DNA from: CAIOSQ01 sp964434345
GTDB lineage: Bacteria > Pseudomonadota > Alphaproteobacteria > CACIAM-22H2
NCBI GenBank assembly: GCA_964434345.1
Contig: CAYSUY010000089.1
Location: forward strand, 1 to 16,522
Length of the DNA stretch: 16,522 nt
Direction of reading: 5' to 3'
Below are positions 1 to 6,169 of the stretch, piece by piece; the stretch's first letter is position 1, and every line of letters begins with the position of its first letter. Below the pieces are notes generated by a model. That model had not been told where the DNA came from, searched no databases, and worked only from the letters and a program-made list of their open reading frames with translations. The translations under genes were made by a program, and so were the position numbers.

Positions 1-35
1 TCCGCGCCCCGCGTAGGCCGGCCCGGGGCGCGCCG

Positions 36-794
36 GTGCCGCCGCCGGCGCGCCACTCCGGCGACGTGCGGCGCGTCGCCGGGCTGCGCGCTGTGGCGGC
101 GCTGTTCGAGAGCGATCCCGGTCGCGTCGAGCGGCTCTTCTTCCTGCCCGGTCAGCAGGAGGCTGCGGCGCCCTTTGCCGCCCTCCTGGCGCGCGCGCGC
201 AAGCCCTATCGCGCCGTCGACGCCGACGAGCTGGCGCGCATCGCGGGCAGCGCGATGCATGGCGGCATCGTCGCCATCGCGCGCCCGCGCCCGGTCCTGC
301 CCTTCGACCCCGCGCAGGCGGAGCGCTGGGCGCGGCGCGAGCGGCTGATCGTGCTGCTCGACGGCGTCTCGAACCCGCATAATTTCGGCGCGATCGCGCG
401 GACCGCGGCCTTCTTCGGCGTGGCGCGGCTGATTTTGTCGGACCATCCCGCGCAGGCGCTGCCATCGGACGCGGCCTGCCGCGTCGCCGAGGGCGGGCTC
501 GACCGTCTCGACCTCGTGCGCGCGCCGTTTCCTGCCGCGCTTGCCGCGATCGGGCGGTCCTTCCGCACCGTCGCCACGGCGCTCACGCCCGCCGCGCGGC
601 CGATCGGCGAGGTGCCCCGCGACCGACCGGTGGCGCTGGTCTTCGGCAACGAGGAGCGCGGCCTGTCGCCCGCGACGCTCGCCGCCTGCGCCCATGTCGC
701 CTGCATTCCCGGCAGCGGCGGCGTGCAGTCCCTCAACGTCGCCGCCGCCAGTGCGATCGCCATCCATCTCTTCGCCGCGCCGTCGCCGCGCTGA
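36..794 (+). CDS. TrmH/SpoU-family RNA 2'-O-ribose methyltransferase (start uncertain)
   Basis: A SPOUT-class enzyme that would transfer a methyl group from SAM to the 2'-OH of a ribose in rRNA or tRNA in the cytoplasm. All three family motifs are visible. Motif 1 is NPHNFGAIAR (about residues 113-122), motif 2 is FGNEERGLS (203-211), and motif 3 is IPGSGGVQSLNVAAASA (224-240), which forms the trefoil-knot SAM site. Residues 13-80 resemble the N-terminal substrate-binding domain and end in the usual HGGIVA stretch. The 252-residue length is normal for RlmB-like proteins. Motif 2 reads GNEERGL rather than a typical RlmB GAEGKGL, so I assign neither the exact subfamily nor the target nucleotide. 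The start shown is a GTG. The frame stays open upstream to the window edge and conserved sequence begins near residue 13, so the true start may lie outside the window. Confidence 0.9.
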   Translation: MPPPARHSGDVRRVAGLRAVAALFESDPGRVERLFFLPGQQEAAAPFAALLARARKPYRAVDADELARIAGSAMHGGIVAIARPRPVLPFDPAQAERWARRERLIVLLDGVSNPHNFGAIARTAAFFGVARLILSDHPAQALPSDAACRVAEGGLDRLDLVRAPFPAALAAIGRSFRTVATALTPAARPIGEVPRDRPVALVFGNEERGLSPATLAACAHVACIPGSGGVQSLNVAAASAIAIHLFAAPSPR

Positions 795-827
795 GGCGTA
801 ATCCAGGCGGAGCGACGGCTTGAGTCG

Positions 828-844
828 GGCGGAAAATTGCCGCC
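828..844 (+). terminator. weak hairpin after the methyltransferase gene
   Basis: GGCGG and CCGCC flank a 7-base AT-rich loop, giving a perfect 5-bp stem 34 bases after the methyltransferase stop. No T-run follows, so it is at best a weak or Rho-assisted terminator. It could equally be part of the leader of the downstream cluster. The rest of 795-883 shows no convincing sigma-70 promoter. Confidence 0.2.
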
Positions 845-883
845 GCGCCGCGCCCGTCGTTTCCTTTCGCCGCGATCGATGGC

Positions 884-890
884 GGGAGGA
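884..890 (+). promoter_or_regulatory. Shine-Dalgarno of the 17-codon micro-ORF
   Basis: GGGAGGA lies 4 bases before the ATG at 895. It is as strong as the site that serves the PP-loop gene at 935-939. A strong ribosome-binding site at this spacing is the main reason to treat the short frame at 895 as translated. Another ATG at 879 lies upstream of this site and so is not served by it. Confidence 0.5.
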
Positions 891-894
891 CGCG

Positions 895-948
895 ATGACG
901 AAGACCGATGGACAGGCCCTGGCGACGTGCAACCGGAGGCGGCCATGA
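895..948 (+). CDS. 17-residue micro-ORF (MTKTDGQALATCNRRRP), candidate peptide or leader
   Basis: The frame is ATG plus 16 sense codons and TGA. Its stop overlaps the start of the PP-loop gene as ATGA (945-948). The three downstream genes use the same junction type, and GGGAGGA sits 4 bases upstream of the ATG. The peptide is hydrophilic, with one Cys (residue 12) and a basic RRR tail. It has no signal peptide or membrane segment. The RRR residues are partly dictated by the GGAGG Shine-Dalgarno of the next gene (935-939), which is encoded in this frame, so that composition is weak evidence. It could be a peptide substrate for the neighbouring PP-loop and GNAT enzymes, a translational-coupling leader, or chance. 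I recognise no family. Confidence 0.4.
   Translation: MTKTDGQALATCNRRRP
935..939 (+). promoter_or_regulatory. Shine-Dalgarno that sets the PP-loop gene start at 945
   Basis: GGAGG lies 5 bases before ATG 945. The same frame also has an in-frame TTG at 837 and ATG at 879. Neither is as well placed relative to a ribosome-binding site, and the extension between 837 and 945 encodes low-complexity Arg/Pro-rich sequence. The 945 start is therefore preferred. Confidence 0.7.
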
Positions 949-1910
949 GCGCCACGCCGCGCGTGCGTGCGCACGGCGAGGCGGGCGCCGGGATCGAGCT
1001 CTCGCATCGCAACCATTTCCGCTTCGGGTATGACGGGCGGTGGTTCGTGCCGCGCCCCTCGCCCTTCGCCTCCTGGGAGGTCGCCTATGGGCGCAGCGTC
1101 CATGTTCCGGCCGACTGGCGCGCGGCCTGCCTCGACACCGCGCGCCTGATCCGTGCGGCCACGGATCTCGATCTCTGGGTGCTGTTCTCCGGCGGGATCG
1201 ACAGCGAGGTCGCGCTGCAATCCTTCCTGTTCGCGGGGATTCCCGTCCGCGCGGCGATCACCCGCTTCGCGCGGGACCTCAACCGGCACGACATCGTCTA
1301 CGCGGTCCGGTTCTGCGAGACCCATCAGGTTCCCTACCGGATGCTGGACATCGACATCGAGGCGTTCTTCGCCTCGGGCGCCGCGCTCGACTACGCGCTG
1401 CGCGCCACCTGCGTGCAGCCGCAACTGCTGCACACCATGTGGGCGATGGACCAGGTCGACGGCTATCCGATCCTCGGCTCGGGCGAATGCTATCTGGAGC
1501 GCCGCGCCGCCGGACCGGAGGATGCCGGCGCGACGCATCGCGACGGCGTCTGGGAGATGCTGGAGAAGGAGCGCATCGCCGGATGGTACCGGCACCTGAT
1601 GGTCACCGGACGATCCGGCTGCGCCGGTTTCTTTCAGTATGACCCCGCGAACATGCTGGCCTTTCTGCGCGATCCGGTCGTCGCCGCGCTGTGCGACGAC
1701 CGCCTTCCCGGCCTGACCGACACGACCCAGGTCAAGGGGCTGGTCTACCGGCGCCACTTCCTGCTCGAGCCGCGGCCGAAATTCCACGGTTTCGAAACGG
1801 TGATGCGCCTCGACGACGCGCTGCGGCCGGAGCTGGTGCGCCGTCTGGGCGCGCATGACGCGATCGCACGGACATCCTACGCCGATCTCGTCGCGAGGCT
1901 GGCGCCATGA
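945..1910 (+). CDS. PP-loop (N-type ATP pyrophosphatase) superfamily protein, intact SGGIDS motif
   Basis: A 321-residue protein. LWVLFSGGIDSEVAL (residues 77-91) is a beta strand followed by the PP-loop SGGxDS. In GMP synthetase, NAD synthetase, asparagine synthetase and tRNA sulfur-transfer enzymes this motif binds ATP pyrophosphate and adenylates a substrate. After it come a strand-like segment (about 99-107), an acidic segment MLDIDIEAFF (133-142) and ILGSGE (176-181), which may form part of the nucleotide or acid site. An HFRFGYD motif lies at 24-30. No N-terminal glutaminase domain, THUMP domain or zinc-binding Cys cluster is present, so the nitrogen or sulfur donor is unknown. The C-terminal KFHGFE region is unassigned. 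It is joined by ATGA to the 17-codon ORF upstream and to a diverged relative downstream. The family is confident; the specific function is unknown. Confidence 0.8.
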   Translation: MSATPRVRAHGEAGAGIELSHRNHFRFGYDGRWFVPRPSPFASWEVAYGRSVHVPADWRAACLDTARLIRAATDLDLWVLFSGGIDSEVALQSFLFAGIPVRAAITRFARDLNRHDIVYAVRFCETHQVPYRMLDIDIEAFFASGAALDYALRATCVQPQLLHTMWAMDQVDGYPILGSGECYLERRAAGPEDAGATHRDGVWEMLEKERIAGWYRHLMVTGRSGCAGFFQYDPANMLAFLRDPVVAALCDDRLPGLTDTTQVKGLVYRRHFLLEPRPKFHGFETVMRLDDALRPELVRRLGAHDAIARTSYADLVARLAP

Positions 1911-2926
1911 GCGGCGATCTCGCACCCGCGACGATTGCGGGACCGCTCACCCGCGACCGGCATTTCCGCTTCGGCCATGACCGCGAGATCGGCGGATCAC
2001 GGCGGTCCGCGGCCCAGGTCTACTGGACCGAATACGGGGTCTGCGCCCGCGCCGAGGAGGGACCGGCGCGGGAATTCGAGCGCGCGCTGGCCGAGATGGT
2101 CGCATGCTTCGGATCCCTGTCGATCGCCTGTGCCGGCGGCCCGCTCGCGATCGCGGCGATCGCGGTGGCCGAGCGGCTCGGCATGCCGGTCCGGATCGTC
2201 ACGGTGGCGCTCGACGGGCTCGCGCCGCCGCTGCCGCCGACGCGGCTGGACGTGCTGCGGATCGACGCGCCCTTCGCGGAGTTCGCCGCCTTCGCCGGTG
2301 GCTTCGCGGAGCGGGTCGGGAGCGGGTGCGGCTGGACGGCGCTGGCCGCCTTCATCGCCGCGCGGCACGACGGGCCGCATCTAGCCGACCATGGCGAGAT
2401 CACCCTGGTCGACCATGGCGTCGACCGCGTGCGCGCCACGGCGCCCGCGCCTGCGAATATCGCCCTTGCCGACGCGGAGGCCTTCACCGGGCTCGACCGG
2501 TGGATGGCGCGCGAGGGACGGCCCGGGATCGCCCAGCCGCTGCGCTGGTCGCCGGAGCTGGTGGCGGCGCAACTCGCCTGTCCGCCCATGCGGCATTGGA
2601 TCGCCGCTGCGCTTGCCGGCGGTCCGACGCGCGCCCGTGCGCCGGACAGCCATCCCGCGCGCCTTGCGATGTGGCGCCAGATCCTGCCCGCGCTCGGCGC
2701 CGCGGTGCCGGCGCGGCCCTGGCCCGATCCGGAGCTGCACGCGCGTATCCGCCTGCTGACCCGTGCGCTGCGGCGCCGCGCGCCGGGTTGCGGCGCGGTC
2801 CATCACCACCCGCTGCATCGCCTCGCGGCCCGGCTCGCGATCGATTTCGGTCCCGGCCTCGGCGAGGGGCGCGACCTCTACGGCACCGTCGGCGCGGTGC
2901 CCCCCGCCTTCGGAGACGCGGCATGA
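1907..2926 (+). CDS. Diverged relative of the PP-loop protein, lacking the PP-loop motif
   Basis: A 339-residue protein that starts at an ATGA overlap with the PP-loop gene. It shares its neighbour's architecture. HFRFGHD at residues 19-25 matches HFRFGYD, and a helical stretch then leads to LSIACAGGPLAIAAIAVAERLG (about 71-92). That segment aligns with LWVLFSGGIDSEVALQSFLF, followed by a matching strand (PVRIVTV against PVRAAIT). The catalytic SGGIDS is replaced by AGGPLA, so the Asp and Ser that hold pyrophosphate are gone. It is probably not an ATP pyrophosphatase by itself. A pseudoenzyme or regulatory subunit paired with the upstream protein is plausible, and a new activity is possible. 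The C-terminal third is Arg- and His-rich (an HHHPLH segment) and unrecognised. Coding assignment is strong from coupling and homology; function is inferred. Confidence 0.75.
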   Translation: MSGDLAPATIAGPLTRDRHFRFGHDREIGGSRRSAAQVYWTEYGVCARAEEGPAREFERALAEMVACFGSLSIACAGGPLAIAAIAVAERLGMPVRIVTVALDGLAPPLPPTRLDVLRIDAPFAEFAAFAGGFAERVGSGCGWTALAAFIAARHDGPHLADHGEITLVDHGVDRVRATAPAPANIALADAEAFTGLDRWMAREGRPGIAQPLRWSPELVAAQLACPPMRHWIAAALAGGPTRARAPDSHPARLAMWRQILPALGAAVPARPWPDPELHARIRLLTRALRRRAPGCGAVHHHPLHRLAARLAIDFGPGLGEGRDLYGTVGAVPPAFGDAA

Positions 2927-3468
2927 CGACACAGGCCTCGGCGTCCGCCATTCCGGCGACGCCCACCCTCGCGCGGCTGCGCTGCGGTCCGCTCGACTTC
3001 GAGACCTGGCGACGGGAGATCGCCCCGCTCTGGCACATGGAGGGGGCGGCCGACATGATCGCGCCCACGGTCAACGGGCATGGCCAGATGCAGTATTGCG
3101 GGCGCGAGCTGGCCGAGCGGGTGCGTGTCCTGCCGGTCGCGGCCGAACTCGACGGCATGCGGGTGGCGTGGACCTCGATCTACAACATCTCGGACCAGGG
3201 GTTGCGGCTGCGCGGGATCTATGTCCTGCCGCAATGGCGATCCTGCGGCATCGGCCGCCGCCTCGTCGCCCATGCGGTCGACCAGTGGCCGGCCGCCTGG
3301 AACCGCGTCTTCCTCTATGCCCGCAGCGAGAACGTCGAGCGCTATCGCCGCTGGGGGTTCGCCGTCGTCCCGGGGCACGGGCCGCGCTTCCACCGCCCGG
3401 GGCTGGGCGCGCCGCCCGGGCTGATCGTCCAGATGATCCGCTGGCGCGACCAGACATCTCCGGGATGA
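2923..3468 (+). CDS. GNAT-family N-acetyltransferase
   Basis: A 181-residue protein starting at ATG 2923, which overlaps the previous stop as ATGA. LRGIYVLPQWRSCGIGRRLVAHAVD (about residues 96-120) is the GNAT motif A: a strand, the acetyl-CoA pyrophosphate-binding RxxGxG turn (106-111) and its helix. VFLYARSENVERYRRWGF (129-146) matches motif B, including the NxxAxxxYxxxGF-like end that holds the acyl donor. The enzyme should move an acetyl or other acyl group from CoA to an amine, but the substrate cannot be read from the sequence. It is the last gene of the coupled cluster and is followed by about 87 bases before the lipoprotein gene. Its natural substrate may be the product of the PP-loop pair; this is an inference from context. 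Confidence 0.85.
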   Translation: MTTQASASAIPATPTLARLRCGPLDFETWRREIAPLWHMEGAADMIAPTVNGHGQMQYCGRELAERVRVLPVAAELDGMRVAWTSIYNISDQGLRLRGIYVLPQWRSCGIGRRLVAHAVDQWPAAWNRVFLYARSENVERYRRWGFAVVPGHGPRFHRPGLGAPPGLIVQMIRWRDQTSPG

Positions 3469-3555
3469 TGAATTCTCGCCGCATTTCGGCCGCAACTGGT
3501 TTATACCCCTGCGCTGTATCGGCATCGATGCCTGAAGAAAGGGGCCGTCGCTCTC
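3469..3555 (+). promoter_or_regulatory. Probable promoter and leader of the lipoprotein gene
   Basis: This 87-base gap is clearly more AT-rich than its surroundings, with TTTATA at 3500-3505 and TGTATC at 3515-3520. I cannot assign a definite -35/-10 pair. A perfect 12-base palindrome, GGCATCGATGCC, lies at 3521-3532, and AAAGGGG (3538-3544) is a ribosome-binding-site candidate about 11 bases before the ATG. The start of a new function after the coupled cluster makes a promoter here likely. Confidence 0.35.
3521..3532. repeat. Perfect 12-base palindrome GGCATCGATGCC
   Basis: The 12 bases are their own reverse complement. They lie 23 bases before the lipoprotein start codon, in a short AT-rich leader. 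This could be an operator half-site or a chance palindrome around ATCGAT. No second copy was noticed in the window. Confidence 0.3.
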
Positions 3556-4152
3556 ATGGAACGTTCGCTCGAAACCGGTTTCTCCTCCGCCGCGCCCGCG
3601 CGCCGTCCCCTGACGCGCCGCGGCTTCGGTGCGCTTGCCGCCGCCTTCGTCGGCACCTTCGCGCTCGGCGCCTGCAGCACGACCGACGGAACCGGCGGTA
3701 CCGGGGATGGCTCGGGCGGCGGGTCGGGTTCGGGTGTCGGTGGCGGCACCGGTGGCGTGGATCGTGGCGCGCTGGGCCGCCAGCTCAGCGCCGACCAGCT
3801 GCGCGAGGCGCTGGCCCGCGAGGGCGTCTCCGATCGTGTCCAGTTCGGCTACGATTCGGCCGAGCTGACCGGCGAGGCGCGCGCGACCATCGAGAAATGG
3901 GCGCGCATCCTCAACCAGGCCGGCGGCACGCGCGTCGTGATCGAGGGCCATTGCGACGAGCGCGGCACGCGCGAATACAACCTCGCCCTCGGCGAGCGCC
4001 GCGCGACGGCGGTGCGCAACTACCTGACCAGCGTCGGCGTCGCGGCCGCGCGCGTCCAGACGATCAGCTACGGCAAGGAAAAGCCGGTGATGGTCGCCTC
4101 CACCGAGCAGAGCTGGTCGCAGAATCGCCGCGGCGTGCTCGCCGTCGACTGA
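3556..4152 (+). CDS. Pal/OmpA-family peptidoglycan-binding lipoprotein with Tat-like signal
   Basis: A 198-residue exported protein. The N-terminus has a twin-arginine-like TRRGFG (residues 20-25), a hydrophobic stretch (about 26-37) and a lipobox LGAC (37-40), so Cys40 would be lipidated. A Gly/Ser/Thr-rich linker runs from about 45 to 71. Residues 95-198 form an OmpA C-terminal domain. GHCDERGTREYN (131-142) carries the Asp, and QNRR (189-192) the Arg, that bind diaminopimelate in peptidoglycan. LGERRATAVRNYL and ISYGKEKPV are also typical of Pal. In Pal, this domain anchors the outer membrane to the cell wall. No tolQRAB or cpoB neighbours are present, so this may be a Pal paralogue rather than the Tol-Pal subunit. 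The downstream arfB gene begins 77 bases later. Confidence 0.9.
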   Translation: MERSLETGFSSAAPARRPLTRRGFGALAAAFVGTFALGACSTTDGTGGTGDGSGGGSGSGVGGGTGGVDRGALGRQLSADQLREALAREGVSDRVQFGYDSAELTGEARATIEKWARILNQAGGTRVVIEGHCDERGTREYNLALGERRATAVRNYLTSVGVAAARVQTISYGKEKPVMVASTEQSWSQNRRGVLAVD

Positions 4153-4194
4153 CGGCCGGGCCGGGTTTCCCTTCGCCACTGGCGACCGTGTTCC

Positions 4195-4209
4195 TTCGCG
4201 TGACGCGAA
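4195..4209 (+). other. Short perfect hairpin before arfB
   Basis: TTCGCG and CGCGAA flank TGA, giving a 6-bp stem in the 76-base gap between the lipoprotein gene and arfB. There is no T-run, so terminator function is doubtful. The stem lies 19 bases upstream of the arfB start and could influence its translation. Confidence 0.2.
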
Positions 4210-4228
4210 CGCCTAGGATCCGGTCGCC

Positions 4229-4660
4229 ATGGCTGTGCATCGCATCGCTCCCGGGGTAACGCTCGACGACGAGGATGTCGCCGTCGAGGGCATCCGCGCG
4301 TCCGGGCCAGGCGGGCAGAACGTCAACAAGGTCTCCAGCGCCATCGCGCTGCGCCTCGATCTCGATCGCATCTCCGGGATGGACGAGGCGATGCGCGCGC
4401 GGCTGCTCGCCCTTGCCGGCCGGCGCGTGACCGAAGGCGGCATCCTGGTCATCAAGGCGCAGAGCCACCGCACCCAGGTCGCCAATCGTGCCGATGCGCT
4501 GGCCCGCGTGCTCGAGCTGCTGCGCGCCGCCGCGATCGCACCGCGCAAGCGCGTGCCGACCCGCGCGACCGCGGGCAGCCGTGCGCGTCGGCTCGATTCC
4601 AAGCGCCGGCGAAGCCTGATCAAGAGCAGCCGCGCCCCGGCGCCCGGGGACGATTCGTGA
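4229..4660 (+). CDS. arfB: ArfB (YaeJ) ribosome-rescue peptidyl-tRNA hydrolase
   Basis: A 143-residue release-factor-like hydrolase. It frees nascent chains from ribosomes stalled on truncated mRNA, acting in the 70S A site without a stop codon. The catalytic GGQ sits at residues 28-30 within ASGPGGQNVNKV, next to the expected acidic and hydrophobic strands. The codon-recognition domains of RF1 and RF2 are absent. The last 30 residues are Arg/Lys-rich (RKRVPTRATAGSRARR and RRRSLIK), as in the ArfB tail that enters the empty mRNA channel. Length matches the family (about 140). The start ATG follows AGGA at a loose spacing of about 10 bases. The stop overlaps the GTG start of the next gene, so the two are translationally coupled. 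Confidence 0.95.
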   Translation: MAVHRIAPGVTLDDEDVAVEGIRASGPGGQNVNKVSSAIALRLDLDRISGMDEAMRARLLALAGRRVTEGGILVIKAQSHRTQVANRADALARVLELLRAAAIAPRKRVPTRATAGSRARRLDSKRRRSLIKSSRAPAPGDDS

Positions 4661-5214
4661 GCGCGCTGCTGGCCTTCCTGCGCGGCGAGGGTCCGGACGG
4701 GCGCGGGCGACGGATCGCCGCGATCTGGGCGATGAGCGACGCCGAGCTCGAGGCCAGCCACGATTTCATCCAGTGGCTCTTCCCGCTCGATACCCCCTCC
4801 GCCGCGGTGCCGGGATCGCCGGTCCTCGGCGCTGAGGAGATCGCCGTCCTGCACGGCGACCGGATGATCCGCGCCAATCTGCGCCGCTCGCTGGACCGCA
4901 TGCTCGGCGTCTACGGCCTCGCCTGGGACAGCGAACGACGGGCGATCCATCTCGCGCCGCATTTCGGCGGCCAGGCGATCGTCTGGCTGTCGCGCGGCAA
5001 CCACAATCTGCGCCGCCTCACCCGCATCCTGCGCAGCCTCGTCCTCGCCGGCGAGCGCGACGCCGCGGCGGCGCTCTTCGCCCGGCTCGAGGCGCTGTAT
5101 CGCGGCCCTTATCGCGCCACGATCGGCGCCGAGACCTTCGCGCACTGGGCCGCGGCGCTGGGATCCTCCGCGCCGGGTTCCGCGCCGCCGTCCGGGCCGT
5201 CGCAGCGGCGCTAG
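4657..5214 (+). CDS. OGFr_N (opioid growth factor receptor-related) domain protein
   Basis: A 185-residue protein with the conserved block typical of bacterial OGFr_N domains. FLRGEGPDGRGRRIAAIWAM (about residues 7-26) is followed by SDAELEASHDFIQWLFPLDTPS (27-48) and, later, NHNLRRLTRILRSL. The domain is named after a eukaryotic receptor, but its biochemical role in bacteria is not established. No signal peptide, membrane helix or catalytic motif is evident, and the C-terminus is a Pro/Ser-rich tail. GTG 4657 overlaps the arfB stop as GTGA, so it is probably made together with ArfB. A link to translation rescue is only suggested by this coupling. Domain recognition is confident; function is unknown. 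Confidence 0.85.
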   Translation: MSALLAFLRGEGPDGRGRRIAAIWAMSDAELEASHDFIQWLFPLDTPSAAVPGSPVLGAEEIAVLHGDRMIRANLRRSLDRMLGVYGLAWDSERRAIHLAPHFGGQAIVWLSRGNHNLRRLTRILRSLVLAGERDAAAALFARLEALYRGPYRATIGAETFAHWAAALGSSAPGSAPPSGPSQRR

Positions 5215-5267
5215 CGCATGATCGCCGGAGCCGGGATCCCAGGCGATACGGATCACGCGACAGGACA

Positions 5268-5290
5268 GGGCGCGCGATCGCCGCGCGCTC
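5268..5290. terminator. GC hairpin between convergent genes
   Basis: A stem of seven perfect pairs (5270-5276 with 5282-5288), extended by a G-T and a G-C pair, encloses the loop ATCGC. It ends on the stop codon of the minus-strand hydrolase. It lies in the 74-base gap where the plus-strand OGFr gene and the minus-strand operon converge. No T-run follows on either strand, so a bidirectional factor-assisted terminator is possible but not shown. Confidence 0.35.
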
Positions 5291-6164
5291 AGTCCAGCGC
5301 GAAGGACAGCCGCGCATCGCGATGCGCGAGGCTGCGCGTGGCGCAGTCATAGGCCATCAGGTCCTCGCCGATCACCAGCGGCCCGCGCCACGTCTCGCGC
5401 ACCTCGGCGATCAGCGCGGCACGGTCGAAGCGCGTCGGAACGAAATGGTTGAGCACCAGCAGCCGGACCTCCGCCTCGCGCGCGACGCGGCCGACCTCGC
5501 CCGACAGGGTGTGGTAGGCGGCGACATTGCGCATGCCCTCGGGCGAGCGGCTGGTGGAGGGCTTCATCTCGCGGTGGATGAAGCATTCATGGACGAGCGC
5601 GTCGGCGCCGCGCGCCGCCTCGATCAGTGCCGGGCAATAGGCCGTGTCGCCCGAGAAGGCGAGCTTGCGTCCACCAGCTTCGAAGACGAAGCCGAAGGCG
5701 TCGCGCACCGGGTGATGGTTCGCGGCGACGGCCTGGATGCGTATCGCGCCGTCGTCCCAGATGGTGCCGGGCGCGATCTCGACGATGTCCATTTCGAAGG
5801 CCGCCGTCGAGGGGCGGAGTTCGTGGGCGATGCGCTGGCGGCGCTCCGGCTCCCACAGCGCCATGGTGCCTTCGACGAAGCGGCGGGTTCCCGGTGGACC
5901 GAAGATCCGTTGCGGCCGGTCGCGGCCCTGGTGCCAGCTCGAGATCACCAGCTGGTAGAAATCGACGACATGGTCGCTGTGCAGATGCGTGAGCAGGATC
6001 GTGTCGAGCGCCGCGCCCGGCGTACCGGCCTCGACCAGGCGCTGGGTCACGCCGGAGCCGCAATCGACGAGGAATGCGCGGCCCTCATGGCGTACCAGAT
6101 TGGACGGGCCGAGCCGTCCGGGATCGCATTGCGGGCAGCCGGTGCCGAGGAGCACGAAGTCCAT
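5289..6164 (-). CDS. Metallo-beta-lactamase-fold hydrolase (RNase Z/arylsulfatase-like)
   Basis: A 291-residue cytosolic protein with no signal peptide. It opens with MDFVLLGTGCPQ and has a complete metal site. THLHSDH (residues 59-65) is the HxHxDH motif; NHH (149-151) supplies a further His, SGDT (171-174) the bridging Asp, and NHF (239-241) the last His. A GxGxP-like N-terminal strand and this His order resemble the RNase Z/AtsA branch of the fold, which cleaves phosphodiesters or sulfate esters. The RNase Z exosite arm is not evident, so it may be a small-molecule hydrolase. It begins 5 bases after the amidase stop, with GGAG (6174-6177) overlapping the amidase end as its ribosome-binding site. 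The operon suggests a shared catabolic pathway, but the substrate is unknown. Confidence 0.85.
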   Translation of the reverse strand: MDFVLLGTGCPQCDPGRLGPSNLVRHEGRAFLVDCGSGVTQRLVEAGTPGAALDTILLTHLHSDHVVDFYQLVISSWHQGRDRPQRIFGPPGTRRFVEGTMALWEPERRQRIAHELRPSTAAFEMDIVEIAPGTIWDDGAIRIQAVAANHHPVRDAFGFVFEAGGRKLAFSGDTAYCPALIEAARGADALVHECFIHREMKPSTSRSPEGMRNVAAYHTLSGEVGRVAREAEVRLLVLNHFVPTRFDRAALIAEVRETWRGPLVIGEDLMAYDCATRSLAHRDARLSFALD

Positions 6165-6169
6165 CGTGC

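Noticed and set aside
1..35. A possible tRNA next to the SpoU methyltransferase, as seen in some genomes.
   Set aside because: The short leading stretch has no cloverleaf or T-loop sequence.
837..944. An upstream extension of the PP-loop protein starting at TTG 837 or ATG 879.
   Set aside because: GGAGG correctly spaced before ATG 945, low-complexity Arg/Pro-rich extension, and the well-placed micro-ORF in another frame favour 945.
2878..4179. A 433-codon minus-strand frame across the GNAT and Pal-like genes.
   Set aside because: It lies antisense to two genes with clear motifs and itself shows only low-complexity sequence.
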